The position numbers were made by a program, and so were the translations under genes. The notes beneath the pieces were generated by a model that had not been told where the DNA came from, ran no database searches, and worked only from the letters and a program-made list of their open reading frames with translations. From assembly GCF_046506625.1 (NCBI RefSeq), contig NZ_JBKFFP010000002.1, forward strand, positions 620,001-684,000: a DNA stretch of 64,000 nt. The letters are read 5' to 3'. This DNA is from Zhengella sedimenti. Its GTDB lineage: Bacteria > Pseudomonadota > Alphaproteobacteria > Rhizobiales > Rhizobiaceae. Below, piece by piece: positions 42,984 to 53,517 of this stretch (position 1 is its first letter; every line of letters begins with the position of its first letter).

Positions 42984-44105
42984 TCACAACAAGCCCCGGC
43001 CAGCCAGATTGCGCATCAGCGCCGCCACGCCAAAGGTCCAGGGCTTGCATTCGGTCGACAGGCGGACCGTGTTGCGCAGGGTTCCCAGCCCCGGGCAGGC
43101 AATGGCGACCCGGTCTCCCAGCTTGTGCGTGAAACCCTGGCCGGGATGGTCGCGGTCCTCGGTCGGCGCGAACAGCGTGCCGAGAAAGAGCATGAGGCCA
43201 TCGGGATACTGATGGTGCCTGCCGATGGTCTGGGCAACGAGGTTTTCCGGGTCGCGGCTGATCTCGCGCATGGAGGAACGGCCATTGAGCACAAAGCCGT
43301 CCTCGCCTTCCACCGTCAGCGTCAGTTCCGCCTTGCGCACGTCATCGAGCGAATAGGTCTCGTCAAACAGGCGGATCATCGGGCCAATCGCGCACGAGGC
43401 GTTGTTGTCCTTTGCCTTGGACAGCAGCAGCGCGGAGCGGCCTTCCACGTCGCGCAGGTTCACGTCGTTTCCGAGCGTCGCGCCCCGGATGCGGCCCTGG
43501 CTGTCGACCGCAAGCACCACTTCGGGCTCCGGATTGTTCCAGCGCGAAACCGGGTGCAGGCCCACGTCCGCGCCGTCGCCGACGGATGACAGGGCCTGTG
43601 CCTTGGAAAAGACCTCGGCATCCGGGCCGATGCCGACTTCCAGGTATTGCGACCAGACGCCGAGCGCGATCAGTTCCTGCTTCACCTTCGCGGCCTGTTC
43701 GGATCCGGCCTCGATATTGTCCAGCGTGTCGCCGATCTTCCCGGAAATGCGGACGCGGATCGCCTGGGCCTTGTCGGGATCGCCGGCGGCCTGTTCCTCG
43801 ATAACACGCTCCACCATGGAACGGGCGAAGGTGACGCCGCACGCCTTGACCGGCTGCAGGTCACAGGGGGCGAGCAGGCGCGCGCCCGCTCCCGCCAGGC
43901 CATCCAGCGGGCCGATCGCCTCACCCGGGGCCTCGCGCACATAGGCCGCCGCATCGTCGAATTCGAGAATGTCGCGGGTGGTCGGCGCGGCGCGCGAGGT
44001 GATGTCCACCACTTGGCCCTCGCGCAGCGTGACGACCGCCGGCCCAACCCCATCACGCCAGACGCGGCCAAGCCACAGGCCGTTCATTTCACTGCCGTCC
44101 AGCAT
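42984..44105 (-). CDS. Fumarylacetoacetate hydrolase family protein
   Basis: 373 residues. The N-terminal part carries VKACGVTFARSMVERVIEEQ; the C-terminal FAH domain holds the metal site EVFSKAQALSSVGDGADVGLHP, WNNPEPEVVLAVDSQGRI and GNDVNLRDVEGRSALLLSKAKDNNASCAIGP in order. Longer than simple FAH-domain hydrolases, it resembles the bacterial class that acts on 2-keto-3-deoxy sugar acids or other 2-oxo acids. Substrate cannot be read. It stands alone between an ABC exporter and the formate dehydrogenase operon, all on the minus strand. Confidence 0.85.
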   Translation of the reverse strand: MLDGSEMNGLWLGRVWRDGVGPAVVTLREGQVVDITSRAAPTTRDILEFDDAAAYVREAPGEAIGPLDGLAGAGARLLAPCDLQPVKACGVTFARSMVERVIEEQAAGDPDKAQAIRVRISGKIGDTLDNIEAGSEQAAKVKQELIALGVWSQYLEVGIGPDAEVFSKAQALSSVGDGADVGLHPVSRWNNPEPEVVLAVDSQGRIRGATLGNDVNLRDVEGRSALLLSKAKDNNASCAIGPMIRLFDETYSLDDVRKAELTLTVEGEDGFVLNGRSSMREISRDPENLVAQTIGRHHQYPDGLMLFLGTLFAPTEDRDHPGQGFTHKLGDRVAIACPGLGTLRNTVRLSTECKPWTFGVAALMRNLAGRGLL

Positions 44106-44167
44106 CCCGTTCCTCCCGGCGCCTTCAATCCTTCACAAGGGCCGGGACGCTAGCGGGAAGGCGGGGC

Positions 44168-44185
44168 GGCGTCCAGTTGGACGCC
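44168..44185 (-). terminator. Stem-loop after the formate dehydrogenase operon
   Basis: GGCGTCC (44168-44174) pairs with GGACGCC (44179-44185) over a 4-base loop, 16 bases past the fdsD stop. No T-tract follows on the minus strand, so termination is uncertain. Confidence 0.35.
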
Positions 44186-44200
44186 TGATTTTCAAGAGGA

Positions 44201-44419
44201 TTATCCGGAAACCGGGCGCACCTTGCCGGACGCCTCGCGCACAAGCGGATCGAACAGGTCCGGCTTTTCGGCCAGCAATTGGAAGAACTGGGCGCGCATG
44301 CGCGGCTCCCAGAAATCGCTCAGGTGACCGGCAATCCCTTCCACCGCCTCGGCGTGCGGACGCGTACGGAAGAAGGCGGCAATCTGGTTGGCCATGCGGG
44401 CAAGCTTGTCAGGCGACAT
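44201..44419 (-). CDS. fdsD: NAD-dependent formate dehydrogenase, delta subunit
   Basis: 72 residues, the small non-cofactor subunit of FdsGBAD enzymes, needed for activity or stability. LARMANQIAAFFRTRPHAEAVEGIAGHLSDFWEPRMRAQ is the whole-family pattern, with the HLxxFWxPRMR stretch clearest. It overlaps fdhD by 11 bases and is the last gene of the operon fdsG-fdsB-fdsA-fdhD-fdsD. Confidence 0.92.
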   Translation of the reverse strand: MSPDKLARMANQIAAFFRTRPHAEAVEGIAGHLSDFWEPRMRAQFFQLLAEKPDLFDPLVREASGKVRPVSG

Positions 44420-45218
44420 GCGGGAGGGCTCCCTCCTTGATCCTGTCGGGATGGGTGAAAATCTCGAATTCGTCGCCGCGGGCGATGGCCGCGAGCGTGA
44501 TGCCGGCGCGCTCAGCCATCTCGACGGCGAGCAGCGTGGGTGCGGAGACGGCGATGAGAATGCCGCAACCGGACGCGGCGGTCTTCTGGATCAGTTCGAT
44601 GGAAACGCGGCTCGAGGTCACCACCGCGCCCTCGCCCATGCCACCCGCGCGGGCCATGGCCCCGACCAGCTTGTCGAGCGCGTTGTGGCGTCCGACATCC
44701 TCGCGAATGGCGACGAGGCCGCGGCCGGCGACATAGTAGCCGGAACCGTGCACGGAGCGGGTGGACTGGTTGAGCGCCTGGGCGCGGGTCAATGCGGCGC
44801 AGGCTTCCGCCACATCGCCGGGGCGCAGGCGGGCCGTCGCATCCACCCGTGGCGGTTCGCGCAATGCCGCGTCAATGCTCTCCAGCCCGCACATGCCGCA
44901 GCCGACCGGCCCGGCCATGGCGCGGCGGCGCGCGGCCAGACGGCTTTCGGCATCGGTCGCCAGGCGCACCTGTACATCGAAGCCCCGGTCATCGGCCAGC
45001 ACGTCCACCGCCTCGACCTCATCGCGCGTGGCGATGCCCTCGGAAATGGAAAAACCGAGCGCCAGGTCCTCCAGATCGGCCGGCGAGGCCATCAGCACGG
45101 CATGGGAGGTGCCGTTGTAACTGATCGCGACGGCGGCCTCGGCGGCGAGATTGCGCGACGCCGTCTCGTAGCGGCCCTGCCGCCAGGCGAGTGCCGGGAA
45201 TGCGCGCGCCGGCTCCAT
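44409..45218 (-). CDS. fdhD: Sulfur carrier/sulfurtransferase FdhD
   Basis: 269 residues. Transfers sulfur from IscS to the bis-MGD cofactor of formate dehydrogenase; without it the enzyme is inactive. The catalytic pair is C107 and C110 in VGCGMCG, equivalent to the CXXC of E. coli FdhD. SVHGSGYYVAG, REDVGRHNALDKL and TSSRVSIELIQKT are further family blocks. It begins two bases outside the fdsA stop and overlaps fdsD, so expression is tightly coupled to its target. Confidence 0.95.
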   Translation of the reverse strand: MEPARAFPALAWRQGRYETASRNLAAEAAVAISYNGTSHAVLMASPADLEDLALGFSISEGIATRDEVEAVDVLADDRGFDVQVRLATDAESRLAARRRAMAGPVGCGMCGLESIDAALREPPRVDATARLRPGDVAEACAALTRAQALNQSTRSVHGSGYYVAGRGLVAIREDVGRHNALDKLVGAMARAGGMGEGAVVTSSRVSIELIQKTAASGCGILIAVSAPTLLAVEMAERAGITLAAIARGDEFEIFTHPDRIKEGALPHVA

Positions 45219-45219
45219 C

Positions 45220-48090
45220 CTATTCCGCCGCCTCGATGCGCCGCGACCGTTCGGAAAAGTCCTCGTAGGTCCGCTGCCAATCGGTCGGGCCGTTGGAGGG
45301 CGACACCTGCACCGCCGTCACCTTGTATTCCGGGCAATTGGTCGCCCAGTCGGAATAGTCGGTGGTGATGACATTGGCCTGCGTGCCGGGATGGTGGAAC
45401 GTGGTGTAGACCACGCCCGGCGCCACGCGGTCGGTGATCTCCGCGCGCAGGCTGGTCTCGCCGGATCGGCTGGCGAGCTTCACCCAGTCGCCGTCCTTGA
45501 TGCCGCGCTGCTCGGCGTCATGCGGGTGGATCTCCAGACGGTCCTCGCCATGCCAGACGGTGTTGGCCGTGCGCCGGGTCTGCGCGCCGACATTGTACTG
45601 GCTGAGGATGCGCCCGGTGGTCAGCAGAAGCGGGAAACGCGGGCCGGTCTTCTCGTCGGTCGCCACGTAGTCGGTGCGGATGAAGCGGCCCTTGCCGCGC
45701 ACGAAACCGTCCACATGCATGACCGGCGAACCATCCGGCGTCTTGTCGTTGCAGGGCCATTGCACCGACCCCTTCCGGTCGAGCAGGTCATAGGTCACAT
45801 TGGCGAAGCTCGGCGTGGTGGCCGCGATTTCCGCCATGATTTCGGAGGGATGCGTGTAGGCCCAGCCGGCGCCCATGGCATTGGCCAGCATCTGGGTGAT
45901 CTCCCAGTCTGCGTAACCGTTGCGCGGGGCCATCACCCTGCGCACGCGGTTGATGCGGCGCTCGGCATTGGTGAAGGTGCCGTCCTTTTCCAGGAAGGTC
46001 GAGCCCGGCAGGAAGACATGGGCGTAGTTCGCCGTCTCGTTCAGGAAGAGATCGTGGACGATGACGCAGTCCATGGCGGCAAGGCCGGCCGAGACATGCT
46101 TCGTGTCGGGATCGGACTGCAGGATGTCCTCGCCCTGGATGTAGATACCCTTGAACGTGCCTTCCACGGCGGCGTCCAGCATGTTGGGAATGCGCAGGCC
46201 CGGCTCGTCGGAAATGGTGACGTTCCAAAGCTCCTCGTAAAGCCGGCGCACATCGGCGTTCTTCACATGGCGATAGCCCGGCAGTTCGTGCGGGAAGGAG
46301 CCCATGTCGCAGGAGCCCTGCACGTTGTTCTGGCCCCGCAACGGGTTCACGCCGACGCCCGGCCGGCCGATATTGCCGGTCAGCATGGCGAGATTGGCGA
46401 TGCCGATGACCGTGGTCGAACCCTGGCTGTGCTCGGTGACGCCGAGGCCGTAGTAGATCGCGCCGTTGCCGCCACGTGCGTAGAGCCTTGCGGCCGCGCG
46501 CATTTCTTCTGCCGGGACACCGGTCAGCGCTTCCACGGCTTCCGGGCCGTGGGCCGGATCGGCGACGAATTCGGCATAGTCCTGGAACTCGTTCCAGTCG
46601 CAGCGCTCGCGGATGAAGGCCTCGTCATAGAGGCCCTCGGTGACAATGACATGGGCGAGCGCGGTGACCACGGCGACATTCGTGCCGGGCTTCAGCGCGA
46701 GGTGATGGGCGGCGCGAATGTGCGGCGACTTCACCAGGTCGATGCGGCGCGGATCGATGACGATCAGCTTCGCGCCCTTGCGCAGGCGCTTCTTCAGCCG
46801 CGAGGCGAAGACCGGATGGCCGTCGGTCGGGTTGGCGCCCATGACGATGACGACATCGCTGTGCTCGACGCTGTCGAAATCCTGCGTGCCAGCGGACGTG
46901 CCGAAGGTCTGGCCGAGGCCGTAGCCGGTCGGCGAATGGCAGACGCGGGCGCAGGTGTCGGTGTTGTTGTTGCCGAAGACGGCGCGGGCCAGTTTCTGCA
47001 CCAGGTAGGTTTCCTCGTTGGTGCAGCGCGACGACGTGATGACGCCGACGGACTCCTTGCCGTGCTTCTCCTGCAGAGCGCGCAGGCGCGATCCGGCGAA
47101 GGTCAGCGCCTCGCCCCAGGAGACCTCGCGCCAGGGCTCGTCGATGCTGTCGCGGATCATCGGGTTGAGAATGCGATCCTGATGGTTTGCATAACCCCAG
47201 GCGAAGCGGCCCTTGACGCAGGAATGGCCGCGATTGGCCTTGCCGTCCTTCCACGGCACCATGCGCACCAGTTCGTCACCGCGCATCTCCGCCTTGAAGG
47301 AGCAACCGACGCCGCAATAGGCGCAGGTCGTGACCACGGAATGTTCCGGCTGGCCGATCTCGATGACCGACTTCTCCTGAAGCGTGGCCGTCGGGCAGGC
47401 CTGGACGCAGGCGCCGCAGGACACGCATTCGGATTCGAGAAATGCTTCATGCATGCCGGCCGAAACACGGCTTTCGAACCCCCTGCCCTCGATGGTCAGC
47501 GCGAAGGTGCCCTGCACTTCCTCGCAGGCGCGCACGCAGCGCGAGCAGACGATGCACTTGGACGGATCGTAGGTGAAATAGGGATTGGATTCGTCCTTTG
47601 GCATCCAGCGCATGTTGATGCCGCCGGACGTGTCGCGCGCCTTGACGTGGTTCTCGCCTTCGTAGCCGTAGCGCACGTCGCGCAGGCCCACGGCGCCGGC
47701 CATGTCCTGCAATTCGCAATCGCCATTGGCCGCGCAGGTCAGGCAGTCGAGCGGGTGGTCGGAGATGTAGAGTTCCATCACGCCCTTGCGCAGGCGCTTC
47801 AGCCGGCCGGTCTGGGTATGGACGACCATGCCGTCGGCGACCGGAAGCGTGCAGGAGGACGGCGTGCCGTTGCGCCCTTCCACCTCGACGAGGCAGAGCC
47901 GGCAGGACCCGAAGGCGTCGACCATGTCGGTGGCGCACAGTTTCGGGATCTGGATGCCGGCCTCCATGGACGCGCGCATGACGGAGGTGCCCTCCGGCAC
48001 GGTGACCTCGAAGCCGTCAATGGTCAGCGTGACCTGCTTTTCAGACTTCGATTCCGGCGTTCCGTAGTCGATTTCGTGGACCAGTCCCAT
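45220..48090 (-). CDS. fdsA: NAD-dependent formate dehydrogenase, alpha (catalytic) subunit
   Basis: 956 residues; oxidises formate to CO2 at a bis-MGD molybdenum centre. Cluster ligands are all visible: [2Fe-2S] C52, C63, C66, C80; His-ligated [4Fe-4S] with H112, C116, C119, C125; two ferredoxin-type clusters, C179/C182/C185/C189 and C222/C225/C228/C232; and the [4Fe-4S] next to the cofactor, C256, C259, C263, C291. The Mo ligand is C384 in ARVCHSP, so this is the cysteine, not the selenocysteine, form. Electrons pass to the FMN subunit FdsB. No twin-arginine leader, so the enzyme is cytoplasmic. Confidence 0.97.
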   Translation of the reverse strand: MGLVHEIDYGTPESKSEKQVTLTIDGFEVTVPEGTSVMRASMEAGIQIPKLCATDMVDAFGSCRLCLVEVEGRNGTPSSCTLPVADGMVVHTQTGRLKRLRKGVMELYISDHPLDCLTCAANGDCELQDMAGAVGLRDVRYGYEGENHVKARDTSGGINMRWMPKDESNPYFTYDPSKCIVCSRCVRACEEVQGTFALTIEGRGFESRVSAGMHEAFLESECVSCGACVQACPTATLQEKSVIEIGQPEHSVVTTCAYCGVGCSFKAEMRGDELVRMVPWKDGKANRGHSCVKGRFAWGYANHQDRILNPMIRDSIDEPWREVSWGEALTFAGSRLRALQEKHGKESVGVITSSRCTNEETYLVQKLARAVFGNNNTDTCARVCHSPTGYGLGQTFGTSAGTQDFDSVEHSDVVIVMGANPTDGHPVFASRLKKRLRKGAKLIVIDPRRIDLVKSPHIRAAHHLALKPGTNVAVVTALAHVIVTEGLYDEAFIRERCDWNEFQDYAEFVADPAHGPEAVEALTGVPAEEMRAAARLYARGGNGAIYYGLGVTEHSQGSTTVIGIANLAMLTGNIGRPGVGVNPLRGQNNVQGSCDMGSFPHELPGYRHVKNADVRRLYEELWNVTISDEPGLRIPNMLDAAVEGTFKGIYIQGEDILQSDPDTKHVSAGLAAMDCVIVHDLFLNETANYAHVFLPGSTFLEKDGTFTNAERRINRVRRVMAPRNGYADWEITQMLANAMGAGWAYTHPSEIMAEIAATTPSFANVTYDLLDRKGSVQWPCNDKTPDGSPVMHVDGFVRGKGRFIRTDYVATDEKTGPRFPLLLTTGRILSQYNVGAQTRRTANTVWHGEDRLEIHPHDAEQRGIKDGDWVKLASRSGETSLRAEITDRVAPGVVYTTFHHPGTQANVITTDYSDWATNCPEYKVTAVQVSPSNGPTDWQRTYEDFSERSRRIEAAE

Positions 48091-48128
48091 GGTTCAGAAC
48101 CTCCCGGATGTCGTTTTGCGGGGCGCGG

Positions 48129-49681
<1,553 letters not shown>

Positions 49682-49685
<4 letters not shown>

Positions 49686-50161
49686 TGGCCTGCCTCCGCG
49701 AGCAATGCGTCCAACCTGGCGTCATCGAGGCGCCCGGCAACCCGTCCGTCGATCATGGCGGCAGGGCCGCAGGCGCACAGGCCAAGGCAATAGACGGCTT
49801 CCAACGTGACCGCGCCATCAGCCGTGGTCTCGCCGAAGGCGATCTTCAGCCGCGACGCGGCACGCTCGGCGATGGCATCGCCACCGGATGCCTGGCAGGC
49901 CTCGGCCCGGCAGATCTTCAGGACATGACGGCCGGCGGGCGCGTCACGGAAATCATGGTAGAAACTGGCCACGCCGTGGACTTCCGCCCGGCTCAGGTTC
50001 AATCCGTCGGCGACGGTGCGCAGCGCCTCGTCCGGCAGGTGGCCGAAAGCGTGCTGCACGTCATGCAGGATCGGCAGGAGCGGCCCGAGACGCCCGGCAT
50101 GACCGGTGACGATCTTGCGCGTGCGTTCCACAATATCGCTGGCCGGACCGGGCTCTGGCAT
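49682..50161 (-). CDS. fdsG: NAD-dependent formate dehydrogenase, gamma subunit
   Basis: 159 residues, a NuoE-like thioredoxin-fold protein. The [2Fe-2S] ligands are C84 and C89 (CRAEACQ) and C125 and C129 (YCLGLC). LLPILHDVQHAFGHLPDEAL and VHGVASFYHDF are standard NuoE blocks. It stabilises FdsB and may buffer electrons. First gene of the operon; GGGAGG precedes ATG 50161 at good spacing. The 178 bases upstream separate it from the codirectional Ku gene and contain a possible LysR-type site. Confidence 0.95.
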
Positions 50162-50234
50162 CGGATTCCTCCCTTTGGGGCGACGATTGTCGCGGGATCG
50201 TCCTGCCGGATCAATAACGGTGTTCCGTCAGGCG

Positions 50235-50253
50235 ATTGGAAAATCCTATCAAT
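50235..50253 (-). promoter_or_regulatory. Possible LysR-type activator site for the fds operon
   Basis: ATTG-N11-CAAT is a dyad of the T-N11-A type used by LysR regulators, 74-92 bases before the fdsG start codon. The fds operons of other proteobacteria are often controlled by a LysR protein (FdsR), but no such gene is adjacent here. Motif alone is weak evidence. Confidence 0.3.
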
Positions 50254-50339
50254 GCCAAAGTGACATGGAATGTGGGCCTGTTTGCGACATAAGCGGCTTC
50301 GGATATGACGTCCGGCGCCCGGCCTGGCTGACGGCGGTC

Positions 50340-51194
50340 TCAGGCGGACTTCCTGCGCGAGCGGCTGCTGCCCTTGCCGGAGGATGATTTGCCCTTGTTG
50401 CCGGTCTTCTCGACGCTCTGCTTGAGCGCCGCCATCAGGTCGACGACGTTCTCGCGCGCGCTACCCTCGCCGCCGCCCTTCTCCAGTTCCACCCGTCCGG
50501 TCGTCTTGCTCTTCGTCTTGCGGTCTATGAGATCGCGCAGTGCCTCGGCGTAATTGTCGCGAAAGGCCGTGGCGTCAAAGGGAGCGGACTTGCGCTCGAT
50601 CAGCGTCGTGGCGACCTCCAGCAGTTCGTCATCGGCCTTCACGTCCTCGACCTGTGCGAACATCGGTTCGGCATCGCGGATCTCCTCGGCATAGTGCAGG
50701 GTTTCCAGCAGCATGCCGTCGCCGCAGGGACGAACGGCGACGAGATATTCGCGGCCCCGCATGGTCAACTGGCCAAGTCCCGCCATCCCGGTCTCGCGCA
50801 GCGCGTCGCGGACCACCCGGTAGGCGTCCTCGGCCAGTTCATCGGCGGAAACCATGTAATAGGGCTTGTCGAAATAGATCGGCGGGATTTCGCACGCATC
50901 GACGAACTGCACGAGTTCGAGCGTCTTCTTCGTCTCCAGGCGGATCTCGCTGACATCCTCGGGATCGATCAGCAGGTATTTCCCGTCGCCGTATTCGTAT
51001 CCCTTGACGATGTCCTCGTTCTTCACCGGACCGACGCCGGAGACGACCTTCCGGTAGCGCACGGGCTTGCCGCTCGGTTCGTGGATCTGGCGGAAAGAGA
51101 TTTTCGACGCGGTCTTTCTTGCCGAAAACAGTTCAACCGGAATCGAGACCAGCGACAAACGCAACTGCCCTTTCCAGACCGGTCTTGACGCCAT
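50340..51194 (-). CDS. ku: Non-homologous end-joining protein Ku
   Basis: 284 residues of the bacterial homodimeric Ku ring that binds double-strand DNA ends. RPVWKGQLRLSLVSIPVELF starts the protein, with SFRQIHEPSGKPVRYRKV, LELVQFVDACEIPPIYFDKPYYM near 95 and ALRETGMAGLGQLTMRGREYLVAV as core motifs. A Lys/Ser/Arg-rich tail from about 250 is the DNA-binding C-terminus typical of Rhizobiales. The partner ligase gene ligD, usually close by, is not in the window. It diverges from a small lipoprotein gene across 169 bases. Confidence 0.95.
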   Translation of the reverse strand: MASRPVWKGQLRLSLVSIPVELFSARKTASKISFRQIHEPSGKPVRYRKVVSGVGPVKNEDIVKGYEYGDGKYLLIDPEDVSEIRLETKKTLELVQFVDACEIPPIYFDKPYYMVSADELAEDAYRVVRDALRETGMAGLGQLTMRGREYLVAVRPCGDGMLLETLHYAEEIRDAEPMFAQVEDVKADDELLEVATTLIERKSAPFDATAFRDNYAEALRDLIDRKTKSKTTGRVELEKGGGEGSARENVVDLMAALKQSVEKTGNKGKSSSGKGSSRSRRKSA

Positions 51195-51363
51195 CAGCCT
51201 TGCTCCCTTGCAGGCCGCGCCGGAAGGCGGCGCGGTTCATGTCCATTCAATGCCGGTGCCGCGCCGGGGTTCCGCATGCCGGTCGCCCCTCGTGAAAAGC
51301 CGAATGAAACATTTCCCGCCCTGCGGTGTTGGTCGCCATGTCACAGAAAGAGGAGTTTGCGAC

Positions 51364-51615
51364 ATGAAGAATGCCCTGTTTGCAGCGCTCGGCGTGCTTG
51401 CGCTCGCCGGATGCACCGCGACGGAACGCGGCGCGGCGGTCGGCGGCGCGTCGGGAGCAGCAATCGGCGCCGCGGTCAACGACGATGCGGTTGAAGGGGC
51501 GGTCGTCGGCGGCGTGGTCGGCGCCGCGGCGGGCGCGCTGATCGGACGCGCCAGCGAGCCCGGCATGTGCATCTACGAGGACCGTTACGGGCGGCGTTAT
51601 CGCGCCGAATGCTGA
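51364..51615 (+). CDS. Glycine-zipper small lipoprotein
   Basis: 83 residues. A lipoprotein signal (LFAALGVLALAGC, lipobox LAGC, lipidated Cys16) precedes two glycine-zipper stretches, GAAVGGASGAAIGAAV and GAVVGGVVGAAAGALIG, which form short membrane-inserting helices. The C-terminus has two Cys in GMCIYEDRYGRRYRAEC. Such proteins (YMGG-like/Rcc01693-like family) are small outer-membrane lipoproteins linked to stress. AGAGGAG about nine bases upstream supports ATG 51364. A GAAAC-N16-TGTT sequence at 51306-51330 is a poor EcfG match. Confidence 0.82.
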   Translation: MKNALFAALGVLALAGCTATERGAAVGGASGAAIGAAVNDDAVEGAVVGGVVGAAAGALIGRASEPGMCIYEDRYGRRYRAEC

Positions 51616-51701
51616 AAACGCCCCTGCGGCCGGGCGGGCCTGAACCATCCTGCCCGGCCGCAAGCAACCCTGTCCGGTCCTGGCCGGCTGACAAGGCGGT
51701 C

Positions 51702-52280
51702 ATGAACAATTCACAGCCCCTCCTGCACATCATCGACAGCACCAGCGCCGCTGCTACCGGCGAGACAACGACGGTTCGCGAGGTGCTGGACGGATTCGGC
51801 CATACATCCCATGCGGCCCTGATCCTGCTTCCGGCGCTGGTGGTGGTCACACCGCTCAGCGGCATTCCGGGACTGTCCAGCGTGATGGGCATCGCCATCG
51901 GCCTGCTCTCGCTTCAGATGATCGTCGGGCGCCGGCGATTGTGGCTGCCGGAATGGATCCTGAGGCAGAAGGTAAGCAGCCGCAAACTGGTGAAAACCCT
52001 GCGGCAGCTCAGACGTCCGGCGCAGTTCGCGGACCGGCTCACGCGGCAGAGGCTGGCGTTCATGGTGCGGCCGCCGGCGCGCATCCTGCTTCAAGTCCTC
52101 TGCATGCTTTGCGGCTTCGCCATGCCGTTCCTCGAAATCGTGCCGTTTTCGTCATCCGTGCTGGGCGCTGCGGTGGCAGCCTTCGCCACGGCCATCCTCG
52201 CGCGTGACGGGGTGCTGGCCAGCCTCGGGCTGCTGCTGGCCGGCGGAGCGGTGGCGCTCGTGGCGGCAGCATTCAATTGA
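51702..52280 (+). CDS. ExoD-family exopolysaccharide synthesis protein
   Basis: 192 residues with four to five membrane helices. VREVLDGFGHTSHAALILLPALVVVTPLSGIPGLSSVMGI near residues 25-65 is the ExoD signature. ExoD of Sinorhizobium is needed for exopolysaccharide and alkaline tolerance; its exact activity is unknown. It starts 86 bases after the lipoprotein gene, with a hairpin (51625-51662) but no T-tract between them. ATG 51702 gives the family start. Confidence 0.87.
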   Translation: MNNSQPLLHIIDSTSAAATGETTTVREVLDGFGHTSHAALILLPALVVVTPLSGIPGLSSVMGIAIGLLSLQMIVGRRRLWLPEWILRQKVSSRKLVKTLRQLRRPAQFADRLTRQRLAFMVRPPARILLQVLCMLCGFAMPFLEIVPFSSSVLGAAVAAFATAILARDGVLASLGLLLAGGAVALVAAAFN

Positions 52281-52299
52281 CATCAAGGATACCGTCGCC

Positions 52300-52325
52300 G
52301 GAACCCGTCAGGCGGGCCGGACGTT
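52300..52325 (+). promoter_or_regulatory. EcfG-type general stress promoter
   Basis: GGAAC (52300-52304), 17 bases, CGTT (52322-52325), 28 bases before ATG 52354. This is the exact alphaproteobacterial EcfG (general stress sigma factor) consensus and spacing. Confidence 0.7.
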
Positions 52326-52353
52326 TCATCGGGACAACAGAACGGAGACCGAC

Positions 52354-52596
52354 ATGCGTACACGCACATTCATGACCGTCATGCTCGCCCTTCCCGTCAA
52401 TGCCGTCCTTTTCGGCAGCCTTGCCACGCTTGTCCTGTCGATCCCGGCCCTGCGCCCTTATCTGGAATATGCGCTGCCGGCGGTGATCGCGGCGGCACTC
52501 GTCCTCACGGTCCCCGTGGCCTGGCTTCTGGCGCCACGGCTGAGGTTGCGCAACGACTACTATCCGCACCTGTTCGCCAAGGACAATCGCCGCTGA
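52354..52596 (+). CDS. Small two-helix membrane protein
   Basis: 80 residues: two hydrophobic helices (MTVMLALPVNAVLFGSLATLVL, about 7-28, and YALPAVIAAALVLTVPVAWLLA, about 39-60), then a short polar tail RLRLRNDYYPHLFAKDNRR. No known domain. ACGGAGACC ten bases before ATG 52354 and an EcfG-type promoter right upstream make it a convincing stress-induced gene. Followed by 147 bases before the YbhP-like gene. Confidence 0.75.
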   Translation: MRTRTFMTVMLALPVNAVLFGSLATLVLSIPALRPYLEYALPAVIAAALVLTVPVAWLLAPRLRLRNDYYPHLFAKDNRR

Positions 52597-52743
52597 AAAA
52601 GCCGGCAGACTTTCCGAAGGCACGTGGCCGCGCGCAATAACGGCAGCATGACGCGGCGGGATGGACCTGAACGCTTGCAATGAAGACCAGAACCAAAGCA
52701 CCATTGCGACGATTGACAGTTCAACCAGCCGAAGGAGCCGGGA

Positions 52744-53517
52744 TTGGAAAGGCACGGGCCGCGCACCATCCGCGTCATGAGCTACAATGTTCACCGCTGT
52801 GTGGGCACCGACCGGGTCCTTTCACCCGAACGCATCGCGAAGGTGATTTCCGCCTGCAAGCCCGATATCGTCTCGCTGCAGGAACTGGATGTGCGGCGGG
52901 CGCGCACGGGCGGCGTGGACCAGGCCGCCGAAATCGCCCGGATGCTGGGCATGGAGATGCATTTTCACCCGGCCTACCAGGTGCAGGACGAACATTTCGG
53001 CGATGCCATCCTCACCGCGCTGCCCAACCGGCTTGTCCGGCGCGGCGGCCTGCCCGCGCCCATTCGCCGGCGCGAACTGGAACGGCGCGGCGCGCTGTGG
53101 GTGGAAGTGGAAACGCCGGCCGCCAGCCTGCAGGTGGTCAACACCCATCTGGGCCTTCTGGCCATCGAGCGCTCGATCCAGGTCGACGCGCTGCTTGGAC
53201 ATGAATGGCTCGGCGATCCGCTCTGCCACAAGCCTGTGCTGCTGATGGGGGATTTCAACGCGGTGCCGCGCTCGCGTGCCTATCGCCGGCTTGCCCGCAA
53301 TCTCAAGGATGCCAATGCCGGGCGAAAACACGGCGCCACCTTTCCCAGCCGATTTCCCTTCCTGCGTCTCGACCACATCTTCATGAGCGGAAACATGACC
53401 GTTCATTCCATCGCGCCCGTGCGCAATGCCGCAACGGCGGTCGCGTCCGATCACCTGCCGCTGGTCGCCGACATCGAGATCCATCCGGGCGTGGACCGGC
53501 GCAGTGCCATCGGCTGA
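52744..53517 (+). CDS. Endonuclease/exonuclease/phosphatase family protein (YbhP-like)
   Basis: 257 residues of the EEP superfamily (DNase I/inositol phosphatase fold). SYNVHRCVG starts the fold, LQELDV carries the metal Glu, VVNTHLGLL, GDFNAVPRSRAYRRL the Asp/Asn pair, and SDHLPLVADIEI the catalytic Asp-His. Together with the next gene it mirrors E. coli ybhP-clsB(ybhO)-ybhN. A nuclease or phospholipid phosphatase role is possible. TTG 52744 is supported by AAGGAG (52731-52736); the alternative MSYNVHR at 52780 lacks a site. Confidence 0.85.
   Translation: MERHGPRTIRVMSYNVHRCVGTDRVLSPERIAKVISACKPDIVSLQELDVRRARTGGVDQAAEIARMLGMEMHFHPAYQVQDEHFGDAILTALPNRLVRRGGLPAPIRRRELERRGALWVEVETPAASLQVVNTHLGLLAIERSIQVDALLGHEWLGDPLCHKPVLLMGDFNAVPRSRAYRRLARNLKDANAGRKHGATFPSRFPFLRLDHIFMSGNMTVHSIAPVRNAATAVASDHLPLVADIEIHPGVDRRSAIG

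Noticed and set aside
51306..51330. GAAAC-N16-TGTT before the glycine-zipper lipoprotein as an EcfG promoter
   Set aside because: Two mismatches to the consensus and a shorter spacer than the convincing sites.
51625..51662. Hairpin after the glycine-zipper lipoprotein gene as a terminator
   Set aside because: The 11-bp stem is good but the loop is 16 bases and no T-tract follows, so it was not listed as a terminator.
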